Shown here piece after piece: positions 8,485-17,573 of a DNA stretch of 64,000 nucleotides (position 1 is its first letter; each line of letters opens with the position of its first letter). The stretch is from the NCBI GenBank assembly GCA_050331335.1, contig JBHJGY010000021.1, positions 1 through 64,000 of the forward strand. The letters are read 5' to 3'. This stretch comes from Thermohalobaculum sp050331335. GTDB taxonomy: Bacteria; Pseudomonadota; Alphaproteobacteria; Rhodobacterales; Rhodobacteraceae. The position numbers and the translations under genes were made by a program. The notes beneath the pieces are model-generated. The model made no database searches, was not told where the DNA came from, and worked only from the letters and a program-made list of their open reading frames with translations.

Positions 8485-9215
8485 TCAGGGCCATCCAAAA
8501 GCCCTGCATGGATTGCCCCCGACGAGCGCGCGGTCGTGCAGGATCGACCGGTGGTCGACCGGGATGATCGTCGCCGGTCCGGGTCCCGGTCGCGGCCCTG
8601 GCCGCGACGCGGGCGGCCGGCGGCCGAGAGCGCTGTGGGGCCGGACGGTATTTTCGTCGCGTCGCCACGGCTCGATCAGGATCTGCGCCTCGCGAAGCGA
8701 GAAGACGATCTCCATGTCGAGCAGCTCGTTGCGGAAGCGGGCGATGACATCGCGCAGCTAAGCGCGCGGAGCCTGTCGTCTGGCGCTGACGGCGTTGATC
8801 CAGTCCGCACCGTCGGGGCGACGAACTCCGGGCGGTTGTCGGAACGGATCTACTCCGGCGGGCCGCGCAGGATGAAGAGATCCATCGGGGCATCTTCCAC
8901 GTCGACGGAATTGAGCTTGCACTCTGTGTAATGCATCAGCGCCTCGTTGGTGAACTCATCGATATCTTTCAGGCTGCGGAAGGCCCTGCACGAAGTCATT
9001 GGAACACTCGTGGTTCGGTCGGTCTGGGCGCAGCAGGACGCAGGACCCATCGTTCATCCACAGACGGCCCGTCTTCGGCGACGCTGCCCGCCCATTGCTG
9101 CGCGCTATCTGCGGAACCTTCAGCCCCTCAGCGCGCGTATCGTTCGCAGAAGAACGAGGCCTGGCTGGCGAAACGCCTGAGGGTCAGCCGTATCCACTGG
9201 CGCAAACCGATGCCC
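8485..9215 (-). pseudogene. Degenerate IS3-family transposase OrfB (integrase domain)
   Basis: Fragments of an IS3-family DDE integrase are readable on the minus strand in several frames. From N to C these are EGLKVPQ and RLWMNDGSCVLLRPDRPNH near 9040-9130, then DIDEFTNEAL and KLNSVDVEDAPMDLFILRG near 8865-8970, then VFSLREAQILIEPWRR and NTVRPHSALGRRPP near 8600-8715. They match the usual OrfB order, but frameshifts and an in-frame stop after the FILRGPPE segment make it inactive. No terminal inverted repeats or target duplication were recognised. Confidence 0.7.
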
Positions 9216-9288
9216 CCGCACACGGCGCGGGCCAACGCCAAGAAGTCCGGCAATCCGCGCCGCCGTCGAGCATGACTTCGCCCATCAG

Positions 9289-9645
9289 AAGACCCGCTTT
9301 GGGCCGTTCCTCCGCACGACCGGGCGCACCCGCAGGATGCCCCGGTTCCTACTCTCCGTCCGCCTGGGCGACGGCGCCGTGGGCGTTCTGAAGGGGGGTG
9401 GCGGGAAATTCGAGCGCCATCCGTCTAAGCGGATCGCGTTAAATGCTTGGCGCGCCGGGATGGAGCCTGCGCTCACGGGCGCGCCCCGTTTCGACGAGAC
9501 CCGCCGATTGGCCGATGCGGCGCCCGACCCGACCGACCTCCCGCGCTTGTGGTCGGGGGAGCTGCAAGATCCCTTCGCCCAGGAGATTGTGATTGGCACT
9601 GCAGGGCTCGCCCTGTGGACCGCTGGACGCTATGCGACCAACTGA
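9289..9645 (+). pseudogene. C-terminal remnant of a TrpD-like glycosyltransferase-family gene
   Basis: The frame reads through FGPFLRTTGR, DGAVGVLKGGGGKFERHPSK, DETRRLAD and LPRLWSGEL up to a stop at 9645. This resembles the C-terminal part of the anthranilate phosphoribosyltransferase-like 'glycosyl transferase family' proteins often encoded just upstream of cysG in Rhodobacterales. The N-terminal two thirds are missing, and the open part begins where IS3 remnants end, so the gene was probably destroyed by insertion or deletion. An ATG at 9337 could still start a 102-aa product. Confidence 0.4.
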
Positions 9646-9713
9646 GAGGCGGAAGCCGCTGCCGCGTGCATCTGGCACGATCGCCACCGCGCTGCCGCCT
9701 GAAGGAGCCCCGG

Positions 9714-11099
9714 ATGAAGACGTTCCCGATGTTTCTCAAGACCACGGATCGCCGGATCGTGATCCTCGGCGGGGGCGAGCAGGCGGCCCAAAAGGCGCGG
9801 CTCGCGCTCAAGACCGATGCGCAGATCGTCCTCGCGGCGCCGCAGATCGATATCGAGCTGCAAGGTCTGGTCTCAGACGGCCGCGCACGCCATGAGCTCG
9901 GACAGGTGACGCCGGACCTGGTCGAAGCCGCGGCCCTCGTCTTCGTGGCCACCGGTTGTCCCGGCGCAGATGCGGCGCTCGCGGCGCTCCTGCGAGGCCA
10001 CGGCGCCCCGGTCAACGTCGTCGACCGCCCTGATCTCTGCGACGCCTTTACCCCGTCGATCGTCGATCGTGACCCGGTTGTCGTCGCGATTGGCACAGAG
10101 GGGACCGCGCCCGTGCTTGGCCGGCGGATCAAGACCGAGATCGAGAGGCTGTTGGAGCCCCGCCTGGGCCGGCTGGCGGCGCTTGCCGGACGGTTGCGCG
10201 ACGCTGTCGCCGCCCGGGTCGTCAAGGAACGTCGGCGCGCCTTCTGGGCCTGGGTGTTCACCGGGGCGCCGCGCCAGCTCCACGCCGCGGGCCGTGAGCG
10301 CTCGGCGGCCGAGCTCATAAAAGCGGCCATCGCTGAGGGTGCTGCGCCTGGCGACCGGGCGACCGGCTTGGTGTCCCTGGTTGGCGCTGGCCCCGGTGGG
10401 CGCGACCTTCTCACCCTGCGTGCCGTCGAGCGCCTCCAGGAGGCTGACGTGATTTACTATGATCGCCTGGTGGACCCCGAGGTGCTCGAACTGGCCCGCC
10501 GCGACGCCGAGCGCGTCCTCGTGGGCAAGGCGCCCGGCGCCCATTCTTGGCCGCAGGAACGGATCAACGGCGTCATTGCGGCCCGCGCCCGCGAGGGATG
10601 TCGGGTTGTATGGCTCAAATGCGGCGATCCCGGCATCTTCGGCCGTGCGGGTGAAGAGATCGCATCCCTGGAACATGCGGGCATTCCGTGGGAGATCGTC
10701 CCTGGCGTTACGGCCGCCTCCTCGGCCGCTGCCGTGATTGGCGAGGCGCTGACCGAGCGGGGCCGGACCGACACGCTGGTTCTTTCCACCGTCCAGTGCC
10801 AGGACGGCGCACCGGACCCGGATCTTGCCGCCCGCCTCAAGCCTGGCACCACGCTCGCGATCTACCTGGGCGCCGGCCGTGCCGCGGAGATCGCAAACCG
10901 GCTGATCGCCGCTGGCCAAGACCCCGAGCTGCCGGTGAGGATCGTGCATGCCGCCGGGCGCACGACCGAGCAGGTTTGGCATTTGGATCTCAGGACCCTG
11001 GGTCGCGGCGAATTGACCATCCCCAATCCTGCGGTGATCCTGATCCGGGCGCCCTCGGAGCCGGCGAGCGGTCGAGCACAGATCGTCCTCGCGGATTGA
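9714..11099 (+). CDS. cysG: Siroheme synthase CysG (precorrin-2 dehydrogenase/ferrochelatase + uroporphyrinogen-III C-methyltransferase)
   Basis: A 461-aa bifunctional enzyme converting uroporphyrinogen III to siroheme. The N-terminal part (residues 1-210) is the NAD-dependent dehydrogenase/ferrochelatase module, with nucleotide-binding IVILGGGEQAAQKARLAL and DRPDLCDAFTPSI. The C-terminal part (about 222-455) is the SAM-dependent SUMT methylase, with VSLVGAGPGGRDLLTLRA, YDRLV, GKAPGAHS, LKCGDPGIFGR and EIVPGVTAASSAAA. The ATG at 9714 follows GAAGGAG. Siroheme is the cofactor of sulfite and nitrite reductases; neither reductase is visible here, though a sulfite exporter gene follows. Confidence 0.92.
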   Translation: MKTFPMFLKTTDRRIVILGGGEQAAQKARLALKTDAQIVLAAPQIDIELQGLVSDGRARHELGQVTPDLVEAAALVFVATGCPGADAALAALLRGHGAPVNVVDRPDLCDAFTPSIVDRDPVVVAIGTEGTAPVLGRRIKTEIERLLEPRLGRLAALAGRLRDAVAARVVKERRRAFWAWVFTGAPRQLHAAGRERSAAELIKAAIAEGAAPGDRATGLVSLVGAGPGGRDLLTLRAVERLQEADVIYYDRLVDPEVLELARRDAERVLVGKAPGAHSWPQERINGVIAARAREGCRVVWLKCGDPGIFGRAGEEIASLEHAGIPWEIVPGVTAASSAAAVIGEALTERGRTDTLVLSTVQCQDGAPDPDLAARLKPGTTLAIYLGAGRAAEIANRLIAAGQDPELPVRIVHAAGRTTEQVWHLDLRTLGRGELTIPNPAVILIRAPSEPASGRAQIVLAD

Positions 11100-11210
11100 T
11101 CCGCCTGCCAGAGCCGGCCCGCGCGGCGCGGCGCAACAGGTCTCTTGCGCCAGGCGCAAGATCGGCAGAGCCTGAGGATCGAAGCTGATCCGCCGGCGGG
11201 GCCAACTCAG

Positions 11211-11921
11211 ATGGATCCACTTATACTCGGCATCATCGTCCTGGCAGGGATCGTGCGTGGCGTCAGCGGCTTTGGCGGTGCCATGCTCATCGCCCCGCCG
11301 CTCAGCATCCTCCTCGACCCGGTTTCCGCCGTGGTCCATGCGCTGGCGCTCGAAGCGGTGGCGGCGGTGGCGGTGGTGCCGTGGATCTGGCGGATGATCG
11401 AGGCGCGCACGCTTTTGATGATCGGGCTGCCGGCGCTCCTTGCGATCCCCTTCGGCGGGTGGCTCTTGGTGACCCTCGATGCGGAGCTGATCGGCACGCT
11501 GCTGGCGGTGACGGTCATCGGCTTCAGCACGGTGCTGATGATGGGCTTCCGCCATAAGGCGCGGCCCAAGCCGGGGCCCGCAGCGGCGGTCGGGGCGGCG
11601 AGCGGGCTGCTCTTCGGTGCCACCAGCATGGGCGGCCCGCCGGTGATCCTCTATCTCCTCGCGGGTCCCGCCGACCACACCACCACCCGCGCCAATCTGA
11701 TGGTCTTTATCTCGGCGGCCTGTGCCGTGGCGCTGATCCTGCCCTGGCAGGCGGGGCATGTGGACCGGGCGACGGCCACCGGCATCGGCCTTCTGATCCT
11801 GCCCTATCTCGGCGGGATCTGGCTCGGCACCCGGCTCTTCCCCCTGATCGACGAGCGCCTGTTCCGGAGGCTGACGCTCGTCTTCATGATCGGGGTGTCG
11901 GTCTTCGCGCTGGTGGCCTGA
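11211..11921 (+). CDS. TauE/SafE-family membrane exporter (probable sulfite exporter)
   Basis: A 236-aa integral membrane protein with about seven or eight hydrophobic segments and the TauE/SafE hallmarks: IVRGVSGFGGAMLIAPPL near the N-terminus and the second-half copy ASGLLFGATSMGGPPVILYLL. Family members export sulfite or related sulfur anions produced during sulfonate degradation. It lies convergent with xsc, only 5 nt between the stop codons, which supports a role in removing the sulfite that Xsc releases. The ATG at 11211 lacks a strong ribosome binding site; an upstream start at 11145 gives a non-hydrophobic, unlikely N-terminus. Confidence 0.8.
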   Translation: MDPLILGIIVLAGIVRGVSGFGGAMLIAPPLSILLDPVSAVVHALALEAVAAVAVVPWIWRMIEARTLLMIGLPALLAIPFGGWLLVTLDAELIGTLLAVTVIGFSTVLMMGFRHKARPKPGPAAAVGAASGLLFGATSMGGPPVILYLLAGPADHTTTRANLMVFISAACAVALILPWQAGHVDRATATGIGLLILPYLGGIWLGTRLFPLIDERLFRRLTLVFMIGVSVFALVA

Positions 11922-11926
11922 GGCCC

Positions 11927-13708
11927 TCAGAGCGCCGGCTGCTGGGGGCGCATGTCGTCGGCAGAGATGCCGGCGACCTGCACGGGCTTCTTCATCGCAT
12001 CGCGGCGGAAGGGCTCGCCGAGCTCCTGGTTGAGCACCACCTCGATGAGGGTGGTCACGTTCTCCTCCATCTGGGCGCGGATCGCCTCGTGGAGCGCCTC
12101 GGTCGTCGCCTCCATCGTCTCGACCTTCACGCCCTTGAGCCCGCAGGCCTCGGCGATTTTGGCATACTCCACGCCCTCGTTAAGCTCGGTGCCGACGAAG
12201 TTGTCGTCGAACCAAAGGGTCGAGTTACGCTTCTCCGCACCCCACTGGTAGTTGCGGAAGACGACCATGGTGATCGCCGGCCAGTCGCCGCGCCCGCAGG
12301 CGGTCAGCTCGTTCATCGAGATGCCGAAGGCGCCGTCGCCCGCAAAGCCGACGCAGGGGACATCCGGGCAGCCGATCTTCGCGCCGAGGATCGAGGGCAG
12401 GCCATAGCCGCAGGGGCCGAAGAGGCCGGGGGCGAGGTATTTGCGGCCCTTCTCAAACATCGGATACGCATTGCCGATGGCGCAATTGTTGCCGATATCC
12501 GTGGAGATGACCGCCTCCGGGGGCAGGGCTTGCATGATCGCGCGCCAGGCCATGCGCGCACTCATCCGGTCGGGGTGGGCGCGGCGGGCGCGGGCGTTCC
12601 AGTCGACGCCGGGATCGTCCTCCTCGTGGTCCATCGAGGACAGCTCCTGCGCCCAGCGGGATTTCGCCTGGGCGACCATGTCGAGGCGCTCCTGACGGCC
12701 GGCATCGCCCGCGGTGTCGGAGAGCCGCGCGAGGATCGCCTCGGCCACCTTGCGCGCGTCGCCTTGGATGCCGACCTCGACCCGCTTGGTGAGCCCGATC
12801 CGGTCCGCGTTGATGTCGACCTGGATGATCTTGGCCTCCTCAGGCCAGTATTTCGTCTGGTAGGCCGGGAGCGAGGAGAACGGGTTGAGCCGGGTGCCGA
12901 GCGCGAGGATCACATCGGCCTTGGAGATCATCTCCATGCCGGCTTTCGAGCCGTTATAGCCGAGGGGGCCGCAAGCGAGCGGATGCGAACCGGGGAAAGC
13001 GTCGTTGTGCTGGTAGTTGCAGCAGACCGGGGCCGCCAGCCGCTCCGCCAGCGCCGCCGAAGCCGGGATCGCGCCCGAGAGCACCACGCCGGCGCCGTTG
13101 AGGATCACCGGGAACTTCGCCTCGGAGAGCAGCTTGGCGGCGGCGTCCAGCGCCTCGGTGTCGCCGGCCGGGTGCCCGATCGCCACGATCTGGGGCAGAT
13201 CAATGTCGATCACCTGGGTCCACATATCGCGCGGGATGTTGATCTGCGCGGGCGCGGAGCCGCGGTGGGCCTTCATGATCACCCGGTTCAGCACCTCGGC
13301 GATGCGGTTGGGATCGCGCACCTCCTCCTGGTAGCAGACGCAATCGGAGAAGAGCCGCATCTGCTGCATCTCCTGGAAGCCGCCCTGGCCGATGGTCTTG
13401 TTCGCCGCCTGGGGGGTGACGAGGAGCATCGGGGTGTGGTTCCAATAGGCGGTGATGATCGGGGTGACCATGTTGGTGATGCCCGGGCCGTTTTGCGCGA
13501 TGGCCATCGACATCTTGCCGGTCGCGCGGGTGTAGCCGTCGGCCGACATGCCCGCGTTCACCTCATGGGCGCAGTCCCAGAACTTGATCCCGGCCGATGG
13601 GAAGAGATCGGAGATCGGCATCATGGCCGAGCCGATGATGCCAAACGCATGCTCGATCCCGTGCATCTGGAGAACTTTGACGAAGGCCTCTTCCGTCGTC
13701 ATCTTCAT
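11927..13708 (-). CDS. xsc: Sulfoacetaldehyde acetyltransferase
   Basis: A 593-aa thiamine-diphosphate enzyme that cleaves sulfoacetaldehyde with phosphate to acetyl phosphate and sulfite. The N-terminal PYR domain contains the ThDP-activating Glu in AHEVNAGMSADGY (about residue 50). The C-terminal PP domain has the GDG motif FAGDGAFGISMNEL followed by FRN about 25 residues later. Length and close family similarity (EEAFVKVLQMHGIEHAFGIIG) separate it from acetolactate synthases. It lies 132 nt downstream of the GMC dehydrogenase gene on the same strand, so the two are probably co-transcribed: alcohol oxidation to sulfoacetaldehyde, then desulfonation. The phosphotransacetylase that usually follows is not in the window. 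Confidence 0.93.
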   Translation of the reverse strand: MKMTTEEAFVKVLQMHGIEHAFGIIGSAMMPISDLFPSAGIKFWDCAHEVNAGMSADGYTRATGKMSMAIAQNGPGITNMVTPIITAYWNHTPMLLVTPQAANKTIGQGGFQEMQQMRLFSDCVCYQEEVRDPNRIAEVLNRVIMKAHRGSAPAQINIPRDMWTQVIDIDLPQIVAIGHPAGDTEALDAAAKLLSEAKFPVILNGAGVVLSGAIPASAALAERLAAPVCCNYQHNDAFPGSHPLACGPLGYNGSKAGMEMISKADVILALGTRLNPFSSLPAYQTKYWPEEAKIIQVDINADRIGLTKRVEVGIQGDARKVAEAILARLSDTAGDAGRQERLDMVAQAKSRWAQELSSMDHEEDDPGVDWNARARRAHPDRMSARMAWRAIMQALPPEAVISTDIGNNCAIGNAYPMFEKGRKYLAPGLFGPCGYGLPSILGAKIGCPDVPCVGFAGDGAFGISMNELTACGRGDWPAITMVVFRNYQWGAEKRNSTLWFDDNFVGTELNEGVEYAKIAEACGLKGVKVETMEATTEALHEAIRAQMEENVTTLIEVVLNQELGEPFRRDAMKKPVQVAGISADDMRPQQPAL

Positions 13709-13840
13709 GGCGGTCTCCCTTCTTGGCTGCCGCGGGGCCGAGCCCCGGTCTGTCGCGTGTCTAGTCCGGCATTGGCGCCTTCGGCTCGGTCCCGTTAGGA
13801 CCAGTTTCTTGCATTGATCGGTCCAGTTGCGCCGCCGTGG

Positions 13841-15457
13841 TCAGCCGCGCCGATCGGCCAGGATCAACTCGCTCGCCTTCTCGCCGATCATGATGGCGGG
13901 GGCGTTGGTGTTGCCGCTGACGATGCTCGGCATAATGGAGGCGTCGGCCACACGCAGCCCGGTGATCCCATGCACGCGCAGCCGGTCGCTCACGACGGCC
14001 ATGCTGTCGTTGCCCATTCGGCAGGTGCTCGTGGGATGATAGATCGTCTGGCTAAGCTGGCGCGCGGTCTCGAGCAAGTCCTCATCGGTCTGCGGATCGC
14101 CCTGGGGCACATGCTCGCGCATGATGTAGGGAGCTAACGCCTTGGTTTTGGTCATTGCGCGGGCGAAACGGACGGCCCGGATCACACAGAGCTGATCGGC
14201 CACGGCGGAGAGATAGTTCGGCACGATCTTCGGATAGTCCCGCGCAAAGGGGCTTGAGATGTGGATATGGCCGCGGCTTTCCGGGCGCAGCTGGCAAACC
14301 GACGAAGTGATCCCAGAGAAGTGATGCATCTCGATGCCGGGCTTGTCGGCGGAGAGCGGCTGGAAGTGGAATTGGATGTCGGGCGTCTGCGCATCTTCGC
14401 TGGACCTCGCAAAGATGGCGACTTGGCTCGCGCCGAGGCTCATAGGCCCTTTTCGCGCGAGCACATAGCGCAGCCCGATGCCCATCCGCGGCAGAAACCG
14501 GTTGATCGCATCGTTGAGCGTGGGGACGTTAACCTCGTAGACGAGGCGGATTTGCAGATGGTCCTGCAGGCATTCGCCCACCCCGCGCAACTCGTGGCGC
14601 AACCTCACATCGGCGGCCCGCAGGACCTCGCCCCGACCGATCCCCGACAGTTCCAGCAGCTGCGGCGAGCCGATTGCGCCGGCACTGAGGATCACTTCGC
14701 CGCCGGGGCGCAGCATCACCCGACCCGGCGCGCCTTTGCGGGAAAAGCGTATTCCCGTCGCGCGCCGGGGGTCGTCCTCGGCGAAGGCAATTGCCTCCGC
14801 ATGCGCGTGGGTGATCACGTGCAGATTGCCACGCCGACGCACCGGATTGAGGAACGCCCGGGCGGCCGAACATCTCAGGCCGTTGCGCGCCGTCTGGTGG
14901 AAGTAGCCCACGCCCTCTTGGCGCGGCCCGTTATAATCCTCGGTGCGCGGGACCCCCATCTCCACCGCAGCGTCGATGAATGCCTCGGCGATTTCGCTCT
15001 TGGCCCTGATCCGAGAGACCGACAGCCCGCCCGATCCGCCGTGAAACGCCGAGGCTCCGTCTTCATGGGTTTCCGAGCGCTTGAAGAGGGGCAGCACCTC
15101 GTCCCAGCCCCACCCACGGTTCCCGGCCTGCGCCCAGCCGTCATAGTCTTGCGGTTGCCCGCGGACATAGAGCAGCCCGTTGATCGAACTCGACCCCCCA
15201 AGGGTTTTGCCGCGAGGCCAGTCGAGGCGACGGTTGTTCAGTCCAGGGTCGGGCTCGGTCTTATAACACCAGTCGTAGCGGGGATCGTGCAAAGTCTTGA
15301 AGTAGCCGACGGGGATATGGATCCAGGGGTTCAAATCCCGCCCCCCGGCTTCGAGCAGCACGACCTTCACCGATGGATCCGCGCTGAGGCGGTTTGCCAA
15401 CACGCAGCCGGCCGATCCCGCCCCGACCACGACGAAATCCGCCTCCAGTTCGATCAT
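13841..15457 (-). CDS. iseJ: GMC-family FAD-dependent alcohol dehydrogenase, probable isethionate dehydrogenase
   Basis: A 538-aa glucose-methanol-choline oxidoreductase. The N-terminal FAD-binding motif is VVVGAGSAGCVLANRLS. The GMC signature region includes TLGGSSSINGLLYVRG, and the C-terminal active-site region has YHPTSTCRMG and SGNTNAPAIMIGEKA. By itself it resembles choline dehydrogenase. Its neighbours (xsc downstream, a TRAP transporter and IclR regulator divergent) match described isethionate-degradation clusters, where the GMC enzyme IseJ oxidises isethionate to sulfoacetaldehyde. The substrate is therefore inferred from context. ATG 15457 is preferred; a TTG 12 nt upstream is possible. 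Confidence 0.75.
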   Translation of the reverse strand: MIELEADFVVVGAGSAGCVLANRLSADPSVKVVLLEAGGRDLNPWIHIPVGYFKTLHDPRYDWCYKTEPDPGLNNRRLDWPRGKTLGGSSSINGLLYVRGQPQDYDGWAQAGNRGWGWDEVLPLFKRSETHEDGASAFHGGSGGLSVSRIRAKSEIAEAFIDAAVEMGVPRTEDYNGPRQEGVGYFHQTARNGLRCSAARAFLNPVRRRGNLHVITHAHAEAIAFAEDDPRRATGIRFSRKGAPGRVMLRPGGEVILSAGAIGSPQLLELSGIGRGEVLRAADVRLRHELRGVGECLQDHLQIRLVYEVNVPTLNDAINRFLPRMGIGLRYVLARKGPMSLGASQVAIFARSSEDAQTPDIQFHFQPLSADKPGIEMHHFSGITSSVCQLRPESRGHIHISSPFARDYPKIVPNYLSAVADQLCVIRAVRFARAMTKTKALAPYIMREHVPQGDPQTDEDLLETARQLSQTIYHPTSTCRMGNDSMAVVSDRLRVHGITGLRVADASIMPSIVSGNTNAPAIMIGEKASELILADRRG

Positions 15458-15520
15458 TGCGCGCAGCAACTCCAGTATCGTTCGTTTCTTGCTTGCAGAT
15501 CAGACACTAGCCTGTAGGTT

Positions 15521-15537
15521 TGAGACTGCAAGTCTCA
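15521..15537. promoter_or_regulatory. 17-bp palindrome in the iseJ-iseK divergent promoter region
   Basis: TGAGACT-GCA-AGTCTCA is a perfect 7-bp inverted repeat with a 3-nt spacer. It lies 23 nt before the TRAP binding-protein ATG and about 63 nt before the divergent GMC dehydrogenase start. Size and symmetry match IclR-type operators, and an IclR gene ends the divergent operon. There is no T-tract, so it is more likely an operator than a terminator. Confidence 0.5.
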
Positions 15538-15560
15538 TTCTTGCCAATCGGAGGAAACAC

Positions 15561-16796
15561 ATGACCATTTCGACCAAGCTCTCGGGCATCTCGCGCCGCG
15601 ACCTCTTCCGCCTCACCGGGCGTTTCGGGCTCAGCTCCACGCTCATCGCCGCGGGCGGCCTCACCGGGACCATCAGCCTCGCCACCCTCGCACGGGCGGC
15701 TGAGTCGACCTATGAAAAGCGCTTCGCCAAGGAGCCGAAACACACGCTGAAATTCGGCGCCGCTGGCTTCAACGCCCGCAACCTCCTGATCGAGCGCGCC
15801 GGCTGCCTCGAATTTGCCCGCGACCTCGAAGAGCGCACCGAGGGCGAGATCCGCGTCGAGTTTATTGGCGACAACCAGATCTGCGGCCAGCTCAATTGCG
15901 CTGAGAAAACGCAACTTGGTATCACCGATATCTACGCGGCCTCGACGCAAAACTCGGCAGGCTCCACGCCTTATCTCAATATTCTCGACTATGCTTACAT
16001 GTTCCCGAGCCGGGCGGCTCAGTATTACTTTTTCTATCATCCGGAGAGCCAGCGCATCCTCCGCGACCCGATGGAGAAGCGTCACGGCCTGAAATTCCTC
16101 TTCACCCATGCGGAGCTCCGCGGGATCCAGCTCGGCCTCGGCTGGCAGGAGCGCCCGACGGTGACCAAGCTCGAGGAGCTCTTCGGGACCAAGAACCGCG
16201 TCACCGGCACCCAGCTCGGCCGCATCGCCATGCAGCTCCTCGACCTCAACCCGGTGCCGATCGCTTGGGAAGAGACCCTCGACGGCCTCAAGCAGGGCCT
16301 CGTCGACGGCGCCGAGACCTGGGCCTCGGCCGTGGCTTACGCCAACATGTCGCCGGTGGTCTCGCAGTGCGTCGATCTCGAGTTCTTCTGCGGCACCGAG
16401 CATACGGCGATGTCGGCTTCCGTGTTCGACGCGATGGACGCCCATCTCCAGGACGCGATCATGGAGTCGGCCTATCTCGCGCAGGTCCACGTCCAGGCCG
16501 CCAACGAAGCGGCGCTGGTCAAGACGGTCGGCTACTCCGACCCACAGCTGCCGAACACCATCTTCGCGCGCGACAATGTCCGCATGGCCTTCCTCGATGC
16601 CGAGCAGAAAAAGATGGCCGAAGAGATGTGCTCGCCCGAGTTCAACCCCGAGCCCTGGGCACAGTGGCGTGAGCGGCTCAATAACTGGGCCGGCGGTATC
16701 GACACCTATGCCGAGATTCACCGGGTCGCCCGCGAGATCCCGGCCGATATGCTGCCCGAGAATGTCGAGCCGCGTCGCTGGTGGCGTTCGGCCTGA
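15561..16796 (+). CDS. iseK: TRAP transporter substrate-binding protein (DctP family, Tat signal), probable isethionate binding
   Basis: A 411-aa periplasmic binding protein. The N-terminus carries a twin-arginine signal (SRRDLFRLTG followed by a hydrophobic stretch to about residue 45), so it is exported folded. The mature part has DctP-like features (LKFGAAGFNARNLL, GEIRVEFIGDNQICGQL, LDGLKQGLVDGAETWAS). It is longer than the usual 330-aa DctP. The ATG at 15561 has GGAGGA 6 nt upstream. It heads the TRAP operon divergent from the GMC dehydrogenase and xsc; the sulfonate substrate is inferred from those neighbours. Confidence 0.8.
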   Translation: MTISTKLSGISRRDLFRLTGRFGLSSTLIAAGGLTGTISLATLARAAESTYEKRFAKEPKHTLKFGAAGFNARNLLIERAGCLEFARDLEERTEGEIRVEFIGDNQICGQLNCAEKTQLGITDIYAASTQNSAGSTPYLNILDYAYMFPSRAAQYYFFYHPESQRILRDPMEKRHGLKFLFTHAELRGIQLGLGWQERPTVTKLEELFGTKNRVTGTQLGRIAMQLLDLNPVPIAWEETLDGLKQGLVDGAETWASAVAYANMSPVVSQCVDLEFFCGTEHTAMSASVFDAMDAHLQDAIMESAYLAQVHVQAANEAALVKTVGYSDPQLPNTIFARDNVRMAFLDAEQKKMAEEMCSPEFNPEPWAQWRERLNNWAGGIDTYAEIHRVAREIPADMLPENVEPRRWWRSA

Positions 16797-16895
16797 GGGC
16801 CCTCAGACGACAGTCAGGCAGGCACCGTCGCCGCGGTGCCTGTCGCATAACGCAAGCGCAGAGACCGGACAAACCGGCTCGCAGGGAGGACCCCC

Positions 16896-17564
16896 ATGGA
16901 GAACCTGTTTTCCGACGTCGGCGCGGTGGTGAGCGCGCTGATGTCCGACGATGCCTGGGCGATGCGAGAGGCTTTCAGAACGCCGAGCGCTTGGCCTGTC
17001 GGCCTGGTTGCTATGCTGCTCTTCGCGGGCGTTGTGCTCGTGATCTACAAGCTGATCCCCGCTGTCGATCGTCATCTGGAACGCACCGTAATGGTGTGGA
17101 GCTATCTGATCATCGCGGGCGTGATCTTCGTCGAGGTGTTCCGGCGGTTCGTTCTCAGCGAACAGGTGCCCTGGTCGACCACCCTGCCGCCCTTCCTGTT
17201 TCTCATCATGACTTGGTTCGGCTGCTCGTTTAACATCCGCCAGCGCAGCCATCTTGCCTTTGCCGAGTTCCGGACGAACATGGGTCCGAAGGGGCAGATG
17301 GCGTGTCTTGTCCTGGACGCGGTGCTGTGGCTCGTGTTCTGCTGGATCGTGGTGGTCACCTCGGCGCGCGTGGCAGCCAACTCAGCGTCGAATTTCCAGA
17401 TCCTCCTCGGCACCGACAACGTGCTGCAATGGTGGTTTCTCGCGACCGTGCCGCTCGCCTTTACGCTGATGGCGACCCGGGTGATCGAGAACCTCCTTGA
17501 GGATATTGCCAATTACCGGGCCGGGCGCGAGCTCGTGAGGCCTGCCGTTATCGGCGCGGATTGA
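16896..17564 (+). CDS. iseL: TRAP transporter small permease (DctQ family)
   Basis: A 222-aa membrane protein with four predicted transmembrane helices (about residues 30-50, 65-85, 100-118 and 155-178) and the DctQ-type motifs VIFVEVFRRFVL and PWSTTLPPFLF. It is the small membrane subunit that partners the large permease 9 nt downstream. The AGGGAGG ribosome binding site upstream of ATG 16896 supports the start. Confidence 0.8.
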   Translation: MENLFSDVGAVVSALMSDDAWAMREAFRTPSAWPVGLVAMLLFAGVVLVIYKLIPAVDRHLERTVMVWSYLIIAGVIFVEVFRRFVLSEQVPWSTTLPPFLFLIMTWFGCSFNIRQRSHLAFAEFRTNMGPKGQMACLVLDAVLWLVFCWIVVVTSARVAANSASNFQILLGTDNVLQWWFLATVPLAFTLMATRVIENLLEDIANYRAGRELVRPAVIGAD

Positions 17565-17573
17565 GGGCGGGCC

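Noticed and set aside
12089..13798. Plus-strand open frame of 569 codons opposite xsc
   Set aside because: Xsc on the minus strand matches its family over the full length; the opposite frame is rich in Arg, Gly and Asp with no motif.
14261..15517. Plus-strand open frame of 418 codons opposite the GMC dehydrogenase
   Set aside because: Antisense to a gene with complete FAD and GMC motifs; composition typical of shadow frames.
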